Source of the DNA: Schlesneria sp. DSM 10557
GTDB taxonomy: Bacteria > Planctomycetota > Planctomycetia > Planctomycetales > Planctomycetaceae
Assembly: GCF_041860085.1 (NCBI RefSeq)
Contig: NZ_CP124747.1
Coordinates: forward strand, 1,054,001 to 1,118,000
Direction of reading: 5' to 3'
DNA: 64,000 nucleotides
Below the pieces are notes generated by a model. It did not search any database, had not been told where the DNA came from, and was given only the letters and a program-made list of their open reading frames with translations. The translations under genes were made by a program, and so were the position numbers. Each line of letters starts with the position of its first letter. Position 1 is the first letter of the stretch. This document shows, piece by piece, positions 16,976 through 26,115 of this stretch.

Positions 16976-19432
16976 TTATGCTCGTTGCTCGGGCTGGCAG
17001 CCAAAGTGACTCAGCACATTGTGCATCAAGTTCGACCAACTCGGGTCGCTTGCAAGTGTTGAGCCGGAATTGATGGAGCCGGAATGAAAGACGTTGCCTC
17101 CACCGGGTCGGTCCCACAAAATCATTTCGGCGGCCGCGGTGAGCGGAGGCAGTTTGTCGGGCATCACAAGTCGTTGGAAGTAGTCCCAGGCAAATGCAAT
17201 TTTTTTCGGATCGGCGTAGCCATCCGCAAGCAACGTCATTCCCGCGGGATCTTCTGTGGGTTGAGTGCCACCGGGGGGTGCTGCTTCGACCAGGTATTTG
17301 GCCATCGTTGAAACTCGCACGTCCCCTTCGTGACCGATCGGTTGTGGGAACGGCTTGCCAGGTGTACCGCCGAACGTGTCTCCGGCCTTCAGGTTCAGGG
17401 GTTTGGGTCCCTTGAAGAGGAAATGGTCAGGATTTCGGACGACATACGGGCCGACGCCGGGCCAGCCAACCCCCTCGAGTGAGAAGTATTCCAGTCCGAA
17501 CAGACGCCATACCGGGAAGCCGCATTCACGTGACATGCCGCCGCGCTGGCCGTCATGACTGTGCCAGAGCTCGCCCCGTCGTTCGGCAGGAATCGCTGAG
17601 CCCGGTGCGTCACACTTACGACACTCCATGACAGTCGCATCTTCGTTGAACGAGACGCGCCAGAAGGCGGTATTCCCGGACAAGACAACGGCGTTGCCGC
17701 CCCGATCGAGATAACGTCCCATCGCGTTCATGGCTTCGAACGACCAGTATTCACTGTGCCCGACGACGAAGACCGCCTGATATCCGTCGAGCAGATTAGG
17801 ATCGAGATGCAGCTCGGCATCCGTCAAGACATCGTACGAGTAGCCCTTCGTTTCCAGCCAGACCTGAGTAAATCGGTCCTGCCGACTCAGATGGCTGTAG
17901 TCCCATTCTTCGGGCCCCATCAAGACATACGGACCGACGACCGGCCAGGGCATGCGGAAGCCGAGTTGATAGGTTCCCTGTCCAGCACGATGAGGCCGAT
18001 AGAAGCAATAGGCTGGAGGATCACCTTCACTGTTTGCAAACCCATTATTGCCGATCGACTTCTTCAATCCCTTCCAACTGGGGCTGAATGACGTGGCTGA
18101 ATAGGCCTTCCAACTGTTCGTTGCGCAGATGAGCGCGATTGGGGCTTTCGCGCGCGAGGCGGCCTTGTTCACGATGAAGATGGTATGATAGAGCCGCTCT
18201 TCGCCGTCCAACTGAAAGCGGATCCGTCCGACATACATCCCCGAGCGCGCTGTTGCCGGTATGCGATACTCATGCGACACATCCCATCGGCAGTCGAACA
18301 GGTCGTCGGACGACAATCTGAGGCCATGGCCTCGCTTGGGATCTTTGAAGGGATCATAAGTTCCGAATCGCTCGACGGCCGCATTGAAGCTGGGGCCGCC
18401 AATCATCCACGTTCCAAGATTGACGATGCGAGCATTTCGTCCGTGGCCACTCGAATCCGCGACGAGATCGCCACGTTCTTCGTCTAACCGCCAACACGCC
18501 AGCAGTTCCGATCCGGTTGGAGCCTTCAATCCCTGTGTTGCCATGCGCGACGCGATCTCAGCAGCGGTAAGTGACTTTCGATAGAGTGCGGGCATCGCGA
18601 TATCGGCATCGAGCAGGGCCGACGCGCGCCCGTTCTGGCCTGAGGCACCGACACGTAGCGGCGCCGTTCCCGGACGGAATGGGCCCGAGTGCTGCCACTC
18701 ACTCACTTTTACACCATCGACCCAAACCTGCTTTGTTTTGCCGTCGTACTGGGCGACAACGTGGTGCCATTTATTTTCGAGCACCGAACTGGGAGTGTTG
18801 TCGGGATAGGATTTCAGCCCTTCCGGGTTAATCACCATCTTAAGTTGATCGGGTGGAGTCGTATGAAGTTTTTTCTCGTCGTAGACACCACCATCGCCCA
18901 GGTAAAACCCCAATGAGCCATCTTCGTTGACGAATAGTGCAAACCCGCAGGCATCTGCGTCATCGAACTGACTGACGATCGCCTGCCGCTCCAGGGTTCG
19001 CCACCGTTTGATCCACAGTTCGATGGCGAATTCGGATAGTTCCACTTTGGCATCCAGCGCCTTTTCCACAGCAAGATAAGATCCGGTATGGATCGCCTGC
19101 ACGGCTGCAGGAGACGAACCGAAGCTGTGAAGCACCTGATCACGGGACGGGCTATCAACATCCGTCCCCAAGCGACAGACCTGCAATTCATAGGGATAAG
19201 AACTGCTCACGTGGAAGCGGATGATTTCGCCCGCAGCAACATTCACTTTGTCCGTATAAGCATGAACCCCGTCCACGATCTGTACTCGATGAGGCGGAAT
19301 CGCTTTCGATTCGGCTTCACGTTTTGGCTGCGAGGCCGCCTGTGCGGCATTTCGCTCTGTTGCGTTCAAGCCGGCTGACGCCAGGACACTGCTCGCAACG
19401 GCGAGGAACTCACGACGCGTTGGATCGGACAT
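16976..19432 (-). CDS. Tat-exported LamG / dimethylformamidase-like protein
   Basis: The product is 818 residues. A Tat signal (TRREFLAVASS) leads to a beta-sandwich region. Next is a LamG/concanavalin-like domain at about 125-300 (FAIELWIKRWRTLERQAIVSQF ... WHHVVAQYDGKTKQVWVDG ... ALYRKSLTAAEI). A large C-terminal domain (about 330-815) resembles the beta subunit of N,N-dimethylformamidase (HGLRLSSDDLF ... SYDVLTDAELHLDP ... VFVVGHSEYWSFEAMNAMGRYLDRGGNAVVLSGN). In this phylum such proteins are exported and probably act on amides or glycans. The exact reaction is unknown. It sits after the DUF1501 gene in the same direction. Confidence 0.8.
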   Translation of the reverse strand: MSDPTRREFLAVASSVLASAGLNATERNAAQAASQPKREAESKAIPPHRVQIVDGVHAYTDKVNVAAGEIIRFHVSSSYPYELQVCRLGTDVDSPSRDQVLHSFGSSPAAVQAIHTGSYLAVEKALDAKVELSEFAIELWIKRWRTLERQAIVSQFDDADACGFALFVNEDGSLGFYLGDGGVYDEKKLHTTPPDQLKMVINPEGLKSYPDNTPSSVLENKWHHVVAQYDGKTKQVWVDGVKVSEWQHSGPFRPGTAPLRVGASGQNGRASALLDADIAMPALYRKSLTAAEIASRMATQGLKAPTGSELLACWRLDEERGDLVADSSGHGRNARIVNLGTWMIGGPSFNAAVERFGTYDPFKDPKRGHGLRLSSDDLFDCRWDVSHEYRIPATARSGMYVGRIRFQLDGEERLYHTIFIVNKAASRAKAPIALICATNSWKAYSATSFSPSWKGLKKSIGNNGFANSEGDPPAYCFYRPHRAGQGTYQLGFRMPWPVVGPYVLMGPEEWDYSHLSRQDRFTQVWLETKGYSYDVLTDAELHLDPNLLDGYQAVFVVGHSEYWSFEAMNAMGRYLDRGGNAVVLSGNTAFWRVSFNEDATVMECRKCDAPGSAIPAERRGELWHSHDGQRGGMSRECGFPVWRLFGLEYFSLEGVGWPGVGPYVVRNPDHFLFKGPKPLNLKAGDTFGGTPGKPFPQPIGHEGDVRVSTMAKYLVEAAPPGGTQPTEDPAGMTLLADGYADPKKIAFAWDYFQRLVMPDKLPPLTAAAEMILWDRPGGGNVFHSGSINSGSTLASDPSWSNLMHNVLSHFGCQPEQRA

Positions 19433-19554
19433 TCGTTGTCTCTCTTAGTGAGGAATTCAAAAGTCAGAAGGTGTAACTGTGGTGGGATTCGTGGCCGTCA
19501 GGATGCGGAGAGATCAGCAGGATTCCGCATTAGGAGATCGATTGGATTGCAACA

Positions 19555-20979
19555 TCAGGTAAGAATTCCATCAACAATCTCACCATGCACATCGGTCAGG
19601 CGAAAATCGCGCCCGGCATAGCGATAAGTCAAACGCTTATGATCCAGGCCGAGCAGATGCAGGATCGTGGCGTGGAGGTCATGCACATGAACCTTGTCCG
19701 CCGTGGCGAAATATCCATAGTCGTCCGTTTTCCCCCATGTCAGCCCCCCTTTGACACCGCCACCCGCCAACCACATGGTGTAGCCGTGCGGATTATGGTC
19801 ACGACCATCGGCTCCTTCACAGGTGGGAGTACGGCCAAATTCCCCCCCCCACACGACTAGCGTGTCGTCCCAAAGGCCTCGCTGTTTCAGGTCCGTCAAC
19901 AACCCGGCGATCGGTTTGTCGATGGCATGCGTCAATTGAGTATGATCTTCCTTCAACCGGGCATGAGCGTCCCAGCCGCTGAGGTTGCACTGCACGAAGC
20001 GGACACCACGTTCGGCGAATCGCCGGGCGAGTAGACATTGCGTGCCAAACTCGGCCGTTGCGGGATCCTCGAGTCCATACAGTGCGTGAGTCGCTTTTGA
20101 TTCCTTCGTCAGATCCTGCATCTCTGGTGCTTCGGTCTGCAATCGGTAAGCGAGTTCGAAGGAAGCGATACGTGCGTCCAATTCGCTGTCAGGCCCGCGT
20201 GAAAGAGATTGGCGGTGGTCCATGCCTGCGATCAGTTCGATCTCCATCCTCTGAAGATCGCGGCGAGCACTGCCGTTACCGATGAAGGGGATTTGGGCTT
20301 CTTGTGGTTTCAGTCCATAGTATCCCAGGGGAGTGCCCTGGTACGCGGCGGGAAGAAACGCCGATCCAAAATTGTTCGCCCCGCCTTGCGAAAGATCCTG
20401 GCAGATCGTGACGTAACCGGGGAAGTTCTGGTTTTCTGTTCCCAATCCGTACGTGATCCACGATCCCATACTGGGGCGAACAAAGGTGTCGGTTCCCGTA
20501 TGCCATTCCAGCACGGCACCTCCATGACGGGAATTGGAACAGTACATCGAATTAATCATGCACAAGTCGTCTGCATGACGCGGCAGTTCAGAGAACAGGG
20601 AACTCATCCACATCCCGCTTTCACCGTGACGTTTGAAGTCGAACGGCGTACCAACGAGATTTCCCATGCGATTGGGGAATGAGACGACTCGGGGGCGACT
20701 CTCGGCGGGCAACGGCTTTCCACTGTCTCGGGTGAGGAACGGCTTGTAGTCGAACGTATCCAGATGCGATGGACCGCCGAACATGAACAGCATGATCACC
20801 CGTTTGACGCGTGGGGTGAAATGAGATTCTTTCGGCGCAAGAGGGCCCTCCGAACCGGATGCCTTTTCGGCCAGCATGGCGGATAGCGCTAGACCACCAA
20901 ATCCAGCTCCCATGCCCGACAACATATCACGTCGAGACCAGACAGGCTGGCAAGGTATTGAACGAGGTTGATGCTTCAT
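19555..20979 (-). CDS. DUF1501 protein (first)
   Basis: The product is 474 residues. A Tat signal (WSRRDMLSGMGAGFGGLALSAML) is followed by a sulfatase/phosphatase-like fold with HLDTFDYKP, GSWITYGLG and, near the C-terminus, VVWGGEFGRTPTCEGADGRDHNPHGYTMWLAGGGV and DLHATILHLLGLDHKRLTY. This is the DUF1501 family, almost always encoded beside a PSCyt/DUF1549/DUF1553 protein, as here (gap 183 bp). The role is unknown; the metal-site residues of the alkaline-phosphatase superfamily are largely conserved. GGAGAA precedes the ATG at 20979. Confidence 0.95.
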   Translation of the reverse strand: MKHQPRSIPCQPVWSRRDMLSGMGAGFGGLALSAMLAEKASGSEGPLAPKESHFTPRVKRVIMLFMFGGPSHLDTFDYKPFLTRDSGKPLPAESRPRVVSFPNRMGNLVGTPFDFKRHGESGMWMSSLFSELPRHADDLCMINSMYCSNSRHGGAVLEWHTGTDTFVRPSMGSWITYGLGTENQNFPGYVTICQDLSQGGANNFGSAFLPAAYQGTPLGYYGLKPQEAQIPFIGNGSARRDLQRMEIELIAGMDHRQSLSRGPDSELDARIASFELAYRLQTEAPEMQDLTKESKATHALYGLEDPATAEFGTQCLLARRFAERGVRFVQCNLSGWDAHARLKEDHTQLTHAIDKPIAGLLTDLKQRGLWDDTLVVWGGEFGRTPTCEGADGRDHNPHGYTMWLAGGGVKGGLTWGKTDDYGYFATADKVHVHDLHATILHLLGLDHKRLTYRYAGRDFRLTDVHGEIVDGILT

Positions 20980-21162
20980 GTCTGGTTCTCCGTGACTCTT
21001 GCTATGTCAGCCAATGCATCTCGGAAGACGCGAGAGAGTTTTGAATTGAGCAGAGACTTTGGATTGATCGAGAGTTCATCATCGTTTTCAGCAGCCTGCC
21101 AAGCAGCAGTCGCGGTGACATGTTTCTCGGTTCAGCGGGTAAGTTTGAGAATGAGGTTCCGT

Positions 21163-23568
21163 TTAATTGATGTAGATAAATTCGTTGGAGGAGAGCAGTG
21201 CACGACAAAGCCCTTCCCACGCAAGTTTGCGCCGGTCTGCTTCGGATTCCGTCCGTAGAGAGCCTGCTAATTGATACTGTGTCAAAAACCGGGACCACTG
21301 CTCTAGCTCGTCATCATCCGCAGCACGGCAGAACAGTCGCTGGCAGAGCTGCTGCAAACGATCGCGATCGGATGGCAGAGGTTCCGCGGTGATGGTTTCG
21401 CCCAGCTTCCGGGCCGCCTGATGGACGAGTTCCCCATTCATCATGAAAAGGGCCTGTGATGCGACGGTTGTCGTCGCCCGATCTCCGTTCAGGATTGCAG
21501 GGTCCGGGTAATCAAACGCCTGGAATACGTCATAAACAGCTCCCCGCAACACCGGGAGATAAACACTGCGACGAGTCGATTGGTAAAGTTCAGGCTTTCG
21601 GGCAAGTCCCCCGAGAGACAGATTCTGGAATGGCGTTGATTCCATGGCCGGTCCCCCCATGCCAGGGTCAAGTAACCCACTCACCGACAGCAGCGAATCA
21701 CGCAGCACTTCCGCTTCCATTCGCTGTCGCGATCGATGCCACAACAGTCGATTATCGGGATCGATCTGAGCTGCTTGCTCATTCCTGGCGGTGCTCATCT
21801 GCCAGGTCTTCGACAGTAATATGTGACGATGCAGTTTCTTCAGAGACCAGCCCTCTGCAATGAACTGGCGTGAAAGAAAGTCGAGTAGCTCGGGATGGCT
21901 AGGTGTCTCGCCCAGCTTTCCGAAGTTATCAACGGTGCGGACCAGGCCCTGTCCGAAATGCCAGCGCCAGACGCGATTGACCAGGACGCGAGCGGGAAGG
22001 GGATGACTGTCGCTGGTCAGCCATTTCGCCAGCTCCCAGCGTCCGCTACTCGACATACTGATGGGTGACGCTTCAACGTTGGCAAAAATCGAAGGGAAGC
22101 GGCGTGGGGCCACAGCGCCTCGTGTCAGATGATTTCCTCGCAAGCGGATTTCCAGATCACCGATTTCTCCTTCTGCGACGGCCATCGCTTTCGGAATCAG
22201 GGCGTATTCTTTCCACACCTTATCGAGCAGGTTGGCATGTGCCGATCGCTCTTCCGGAGTCATTACGAGCGTATTGCCATTCACGAGCGCATTGTCATGG
22301 CGATCAGCAATCTGCTCCAAATCTTCCAATCGCAACGCCGCTTCCACACCACCAAGTCCCGTGGTATTCCATTTGGAATCGACGCGGAATGTGATCATTG
22401 TCTTAGTGCTGTTGAAGATCCCGGCCAGAGAATAATAGTCACTCAGCGAAAGTGGATCATATTTATGGTCGTGACAACGTGCACACCCCATTGTCAGTCC
22501 CATCAAGACACGGCAGGTGGTATCGAGTTGTTCGTCGACAATGTCGAGTTGCTGTTTGACAGGATCGTCTTCAGCGAGCATTTTAGGACCGATCGTCAGA
22601 AACCCGGTCGCGACCACCAATTCGTCACGCCTCTTCGGATCACTGCCAGCCAGAATGTCTCCGGCTAATTGCTCGTGAATGAAACGATCGAAAGGCTTGT
22701 CCGTGTTAAACGAAGAAATGACGTAGTCTCGATATCGCCAGGCATCGGAGTAAGCAAGGTTGTCGTCCATTCCATTACTGTCGGCGTAACGCGCCACATC
22801 CAGCCAATGGCGTCCCCAACGCTCTCCGTACAAAGGTGACTCTAAAAGTCGGTTCACCACGTGTTCAAAAGCGTCAGGGCGTTGATCATGCAGAAACGCA
22901 TCGACTTCCGCTGGGGTCGGGGGGACGCCTAACAGGTCGAGAGTGACTCGGCGCAACAGCGTACTTTTGTCGGCACCGGCGGCAGGCTTTAGCCCGGCGA
23001 CATTGAGACGCGCCAGGACGAAACGATCAATCGGAGAGGCCGACCACTCAGCATCGCCAACTTCGGGCGGATCGACTACTCGGATCGGCTGAAATGCCCA
23101 GAACTCGCGAGCCTCTTGATTCCACTGATCTGGTTCGTCAGTGGCCTTTGCGGCAGCAACAACCTTCGCCGATCCCGGCCAGGGGGCTCCCATTTTGATC
23201 CACGCTCCGAGAGCATCGATCTCGGCTTGTGGCAGCTTCTTCTTCGGAGGCATTGCCACGGCGCCGTCGTGCTTCACCGCAAACATCAGCAGGCTTTGCG
23301 ACGGCTCACCTCGCGTCAATGCGGGGCCCGATAGCCCCCCCTTCAGTAATCCTTCCAGAGAATCGACCCGCAGGTCCGCTTCTCCCTTGCAGGAATCAGG
23401 ACCGTGACATTCGTAGCAGTGCTCAACCAGCAAAGGCCGAACTTTTGTTTCGAAGAATCGAAGACCAGCCTGGTCCTGGCTCGGCTCGCCGATGGAGTCT
23501 TCTCCGCGAACAGAGGCACTACTGATCGCCGCAAGTAAGATAAGGATGTAAGGGGTAATGCACTTCAT
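21163..23568 (-). CDS. PSD1-type planctomycete cytochrome c (PSCyt1, DUF1549, DUF1553)
   Basis: The product is 801 residues from the ATG at 23568 (GGAGGCG upstream). A signal peptide comes first, then a cytochrome domain with HCYECHGPDSCKGEADLR. DUF1549 (PSCyt2) starts near SPIDRFVLARL and contains GMDDNLAYSDAWRYRDYVI and CARCHDHKYDPLS. DUF1553 (PSD1) lies at the C-terminus (WELAKWLTSDSHPLPARVLVNRVWRWHFGQGLVRT). The DUF1549 CARCH supplies another heme-type motif. It is an envelope redox or surface protein of unknown reaction, paired with the downstream DUF1501 gene. It lacks the inserted LamG domain seen in many relatives. Confidence 0.95.
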   Translation of the reverse strand: MKCITPYILILLAAISSASVRGEDSIGEPSQDQAGLRFFETKVRPLLVEHCYECHGPDSCKGEADLRVDSLEGLLKGGLSGPALTRGEPSQSLLMFAVKHDGAVAMPPKKKLPQAEIDALGAWIKMGAPWPGSAKVVAAAKATDEPDQWNQEAREFWAFQPIRVVDPPEVGDAEWSASPIDRFVLARLNVAGLKPAAGADKSTLLRRVTLDLLGVPPTPAEVDAFLHDQRPDAFEHVVNRLLESPLYGERWGRHWLDVARYADSNGMDDNLAYSDAWRYRDYVISSFNTDKPFDRFIHEQLAGDILAGSDPKRRDELVVATGFLTIGPKMLAEDDPVKQQLDIVDEQLDTTCRVLMGLTMGCARCHDHKYDPLSLSDYYSLAGIFNSTKTMITFRVDSKWNTTGLGGVEAALRLEDLEQIADRHDNALVNGNTLVMTPEERSAHANLLDKVWKEYALIPKAMAVAEGEIGDLEIRLRGNHLTRGAVAPRRFPSIFANVEASPISMSSSGRWELAKWLTSDSHPLPARVLVNRVWRWHFGQGLVRTVDNFGKLGETPSHPELLDFLSRQFIAEGWSLKKLHRHILLSKTWQMSTARNEQAAQIDPDNRLLWHRSRQRMEAEVLRDSLLSVSGLLDPGMGGPAMESTPFQNLSLGGLARKPELYQSTRRSVYLPVLRGAVYDVFQAFDYPDPAILNGDRATTTVASQALFMMNGELVHQAARKLGETITAEPLPSDRDRLQQLCQRLFCRAADDDELEQWSRFLTQYQLAGSLRTESEADRRKLAWEGLCRALLSSNEFIYIN

Positions 23569-23594
23569 GTAACGCCTCCGCAGCGAAGCTGGGA

Positions 23595-24263
23595 TTACTG
23601 TCCGATCGTTCCGAACGTTTTTCGCAACTGCAGTTGCAGAGACCGTTCGCAATGATCACGCATTGCTGCTTCGGCTGCATCGACATCGCGAGAACGAATT
23701 GCTTCCACGAGCTCCGCGTGCGTGCGGTTAGGGATGGGCAGGGCGTCGTCCTGTGCTTCGTCAATCGCGAGCAACCGTACGAGATGACATGACTTGAGCG
23801 CGATTGGCAGTGATGGGATGCCCGAGTTTTCTGCAATCTGCAGATGAAACAGCAGGTCTTTCTGCCGAGCTTCAGTGAGATTTTCTTCCACATCCACCAG
23901 GCGATCGACTTCCTCTGCCATCGCCTGCAGTTCGTCGAGCTTGCGGCTTCCAATCTGGACCGTACAACGGCGAATGGCCTCACATTCAATGGCGATACGC
24001 AGAACGTGCTGACTTCTGACGGTTTCCGCGTCGAACCGCTTCACGCGTGCGCCGTAGTTCGGCTCGAAGTCGACAAGCTGTTCGTGAGCCAGCTCGCGCA
24101 CGGCTTCCGAGACTGCGGCAACCGTCACACCCAGCGATTTGGCGATCGGTCGCAAGGTCAAATGGGTTCCCGCCGGAATCCGACCGTCCAGGATCTGTTC
24201 GCGCAGATCCAAAAATGCCTGCCGAGATTTGGTCAACGCTTCGACCGGAAATTTACTTGTCAT
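23595..24263 (-). CDS. GntR/FadR-family transcriptional regulator
   Basis: The product is 222 residues. The N-terminal winged helix has ILDGRIPAGTHLTLRPIAKSLGVTVAAVSEAVRELAHEQLV (about 25-65). A helical FCD ligand domain follows, with the RIAIECEAIRRC, HLQIAENSG and TPNRTHAELVEAIRSRD-like elements where metal-binding His and Asp lie. This FadR/VanR-type group usually senses a carboxylic acid. GGGAGA precedes the ATG at 24263. It is embedded between the hydrolase and cytochrome genes, so it probably controls its own operon through the palindrome at 27340-27358. Confidence 0.93.
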   Translation of the reverse strand: MTSKFPVEALTKSRQAFLDLREQILDGRIPAGTHLTLRPIAKSLGVTVAAVSEAVRELAHEQLVDFEPNYGARVKRFDAETVRSQHVLRIAIECEAIRRCTVQIGSRKLDELQAMAEEVDRLVDVEENLTEARQKDLLFHLQIAENSGIPSLPIALKSCHLVRLLAIDEAQDDALPIPNRTHAELVEAIRSRDVDAAEAAMRDHCERSLQLQLRKTFGTIGQ

Positions 24264-24280
24264 CCAGAATCTCCCGATCG

Positions 24281-25183
24281 CTATTTCTTCAATTGAAACT
24301 GCCGTTCAAAAAATTCGAACGTCGCCTCCTCGGCCTGATGCAAGTGAGCCCCCGTCAGCCCGTGTCCGCCCCCTTCGATGAGGACCAAGTGTGTCTCAAC
24401 TTCGGCCGACAACAGACGCTCGTGGATCCAGACAGACTGTACGAACAACACGTCCTGATCCGCTGTTCCATGGACCAGCAACGTTGGCGCTGCGTTAGGA
24501 GTGACCCAGAACAGCGGACTGGCACGCACATGCAGTCGTCTTGTCTGAGCGGTCAGGTCCGCTCCTAAAAAACCTTTAAATGCTTCTGGCGCTTCCTTCC
24601 AGACGCCGTATTCACGAGTGAAATCGCTCGCCTGCGCCCATGCTGCGACGCAATTCACCTTACTCGACTGATCGAGATGTGTGTGATCGCCGACGAACTC
24701 CTGAACGTCGTTGGTAACTGCCAGGAACTGAGAGAGATGTCCCCCCGCCGAACTTCCCATCGCTCCAATTTTGTCTGGATCGAGTCGATATTCAGCCGCA
24801 TGAGCGCGTAACCAGCGAATGGAGGCTTTGCAGTCGTAAATATGTGCTGGCCAGCGGTGCTTGGGTGACAACCGATAGTCGATCGTTGCTGCCGCGAAAC
24901 CGCGTGCCGCAAACTTTCGACAAAGGTCGTCATAGTCTTCACGGCGTCCTCCGGAGAATCCTCCTCCGTGAATGCAGACGATGACAGGGAAGGGGCCTTC
25001 TCCTGAGGCAGGTCGCGCGAGATTCAGCTTCAGTGTTTCGTCAGCCACCGTGGCAAAAACAATGTCGGGAGTCCACCTGACCTGTTCGTTCTCTGCCGAC
25101 AGCCCAGAGCGGCTGAGAGCGAATACCGCTACGATGCAGGTAATGAGCCGAAATTTCAGCAACGAGTAGCAACGCCGTCGCAT
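24281..25183 (-). CDS. Alpha/beta hydrolase (BD-FAE / esterase type)
   Basis: The product is 300 residues with a signal peptide (about 1-30). The oxyanion HGGGF is at 72-76 and the nucleophile elbow GSSAG at 143-147 (Ser145). The acid Asp is in HGTADQDVLF and the His in GGGHGLTG near the C-terminus. This is the exported carbohydrate-esterase-like (feruloyl/acetyl) group. The start overlaps the end of the DHDPS-family gene by 28 bases, so the two are co-transcribed. It may release the acid that the operon catabolises from a polymer or ester; that is inference. Confidence 0.9.
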   Translation of the reverse strand: MRRRCYSLLKFRLITCIVAVFALSRSGLSAENEQVRWTPDIVFATVADETLKLNLARPASGEGPFPVIVCIHGGGFSGGRREDYDDLCRKFAARGFAAATIDYRLSPKHRWPAHIYDCKASIRWLRAHAAEYRLDPDKIGAMGSSAGGHLSQFLAVTNDVQEFVGDHTHLDQSSKVNCVAAWAQASDFTREYGVWKEAPEAFKGFLGADLTAQTRRLHVRASPLFWVTPNAAPTLLVHGTADQDVLFVQSVWIHERLLSAEVETHLVLIEGGGHGLTGAHLHQAEEATFEFFERQFQLKK

Positions 25184-26100
25184 GATGGTACCTTAACGAG
25201 GGGAGGGGCGAGCAGGCCCATCGAAGTCGCACAGCGACTGATCATCTGATGGCCAAAGGCATCGATTTGACGAGCCAGCCGATGCCGCACAGGCTGTTGA
25301 TCGAGTGACCAGCGCCGCGCCAGGATCTCACGCGATGCCGTCACGAAATGGTTAATCGATTTCTCAAGGTACACCAGCGTCGGCAGGATTTCGTTGTAGA
25401 CCGTCGTCGCTTCCGCTTCGCGTCCCGCACGGAAATGGTCATAGATACGGGACGTACGATCGACCGTTTCCATGCCTGGAATGATCCCGACAGCACCGGC
25501 TCGCAGTTGGTCGATCATGTCGAGTCCAGCACGCCCAACGAACAATTGGAAGACACCGTTGGTCTCGTTCATGAGTCGCGAAGTGACCTCGGGAGTGTCT
25601 TCCGTCTTCAGTACCGTGACATTCGGATGTTGGCGATGAAGTGATGCCAGCCCGGCTGGAGTTAACTGGATCCCCAGGTAGATCGCCGCATTCTGTACAG
25701 CGATTGGGAGGGGAACGGCGTCCGCGACGGCACCGAAGAATCGCAGCAATTCCAGTTCAGACACGTCACTGACAGGCGGGGGTTGAAGGATCAGCCAAGA
25801 CGCGCCCAACTCGGCAGCGTAGCGTCCGAATTCGATCTGACCGCGCACGGTGTTCTCACCGATGGTGACGGAAAGTGGCAATCGGCCGCCGAGAGACTCC
25901 GCCACAGCGGCCAGTGTCTCAAGCCGTTCCGCGGTCGACAACTTGTTGACTTCGGTCCCTAATCCCATCACACCGAGACCGTGGCAGCCACAAGCCACAA
26001 CCAATTCCACTTCTCGTCGCATGATCTCAAGATCGACACGATCGTCAGGCAGATAGAATGGCAACAGCATCGGATAGATGCCATGGAATTTATCACTCAC
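25156..26100 (-). CDS. DHDPS-family lyase (dihydrodipicolinate synthase-like)
   Basis: The product is 314 residues from a GTG at 26100 (AAGGA upstream). The (beta/alpha)8 class I aldolase family is shown by GLGVMGLGTEVNKLSTAERLE, VTIGENT and the Schiff-base strand VTVLKTEDTPE (Lys). The usual YNxP tyrosine of the family is replaced: the strand reads PIAVQNAAIYLGIQLT. Catalysis may therefore differ from DapA or KDG aldolase. Next to a sugar-acid dehydratase, the natural role is cleavage or reduction of a 2-keto-3-deoxy acid. The call is firm as family, not as substrate. Confidence 0.85.
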   Translation of the reverse strand: MSDKFHGIYPMLLPFYLPDDRVDLEIMRREVELVVACGCHGLGVMGLGTEVNKLSTAERLETLAAVAESLGGRLPLSVTIGENTVRGQIEFGRYAAELGASWLILQPPPVSDVSELELLRFFGAVADAVPLPIAVQNAAIYLGIQLTPAGLASLHRQHPNVTVLKTEDTPEVTSRLMNETNGVFQLFVGRAGLDMIDQLRAGAVGIIPGMETVDRTSRIYDHFRAGREAEATTVYNEILPTLVYLEKSINHFVTASREILARRWSLDQQPVRHRLARQIDAFGHQMISRCATSMGLLAPPLVKVPSCDGVATRC

Positions 26101-26115
26101 GAACGGAGATCCTTT

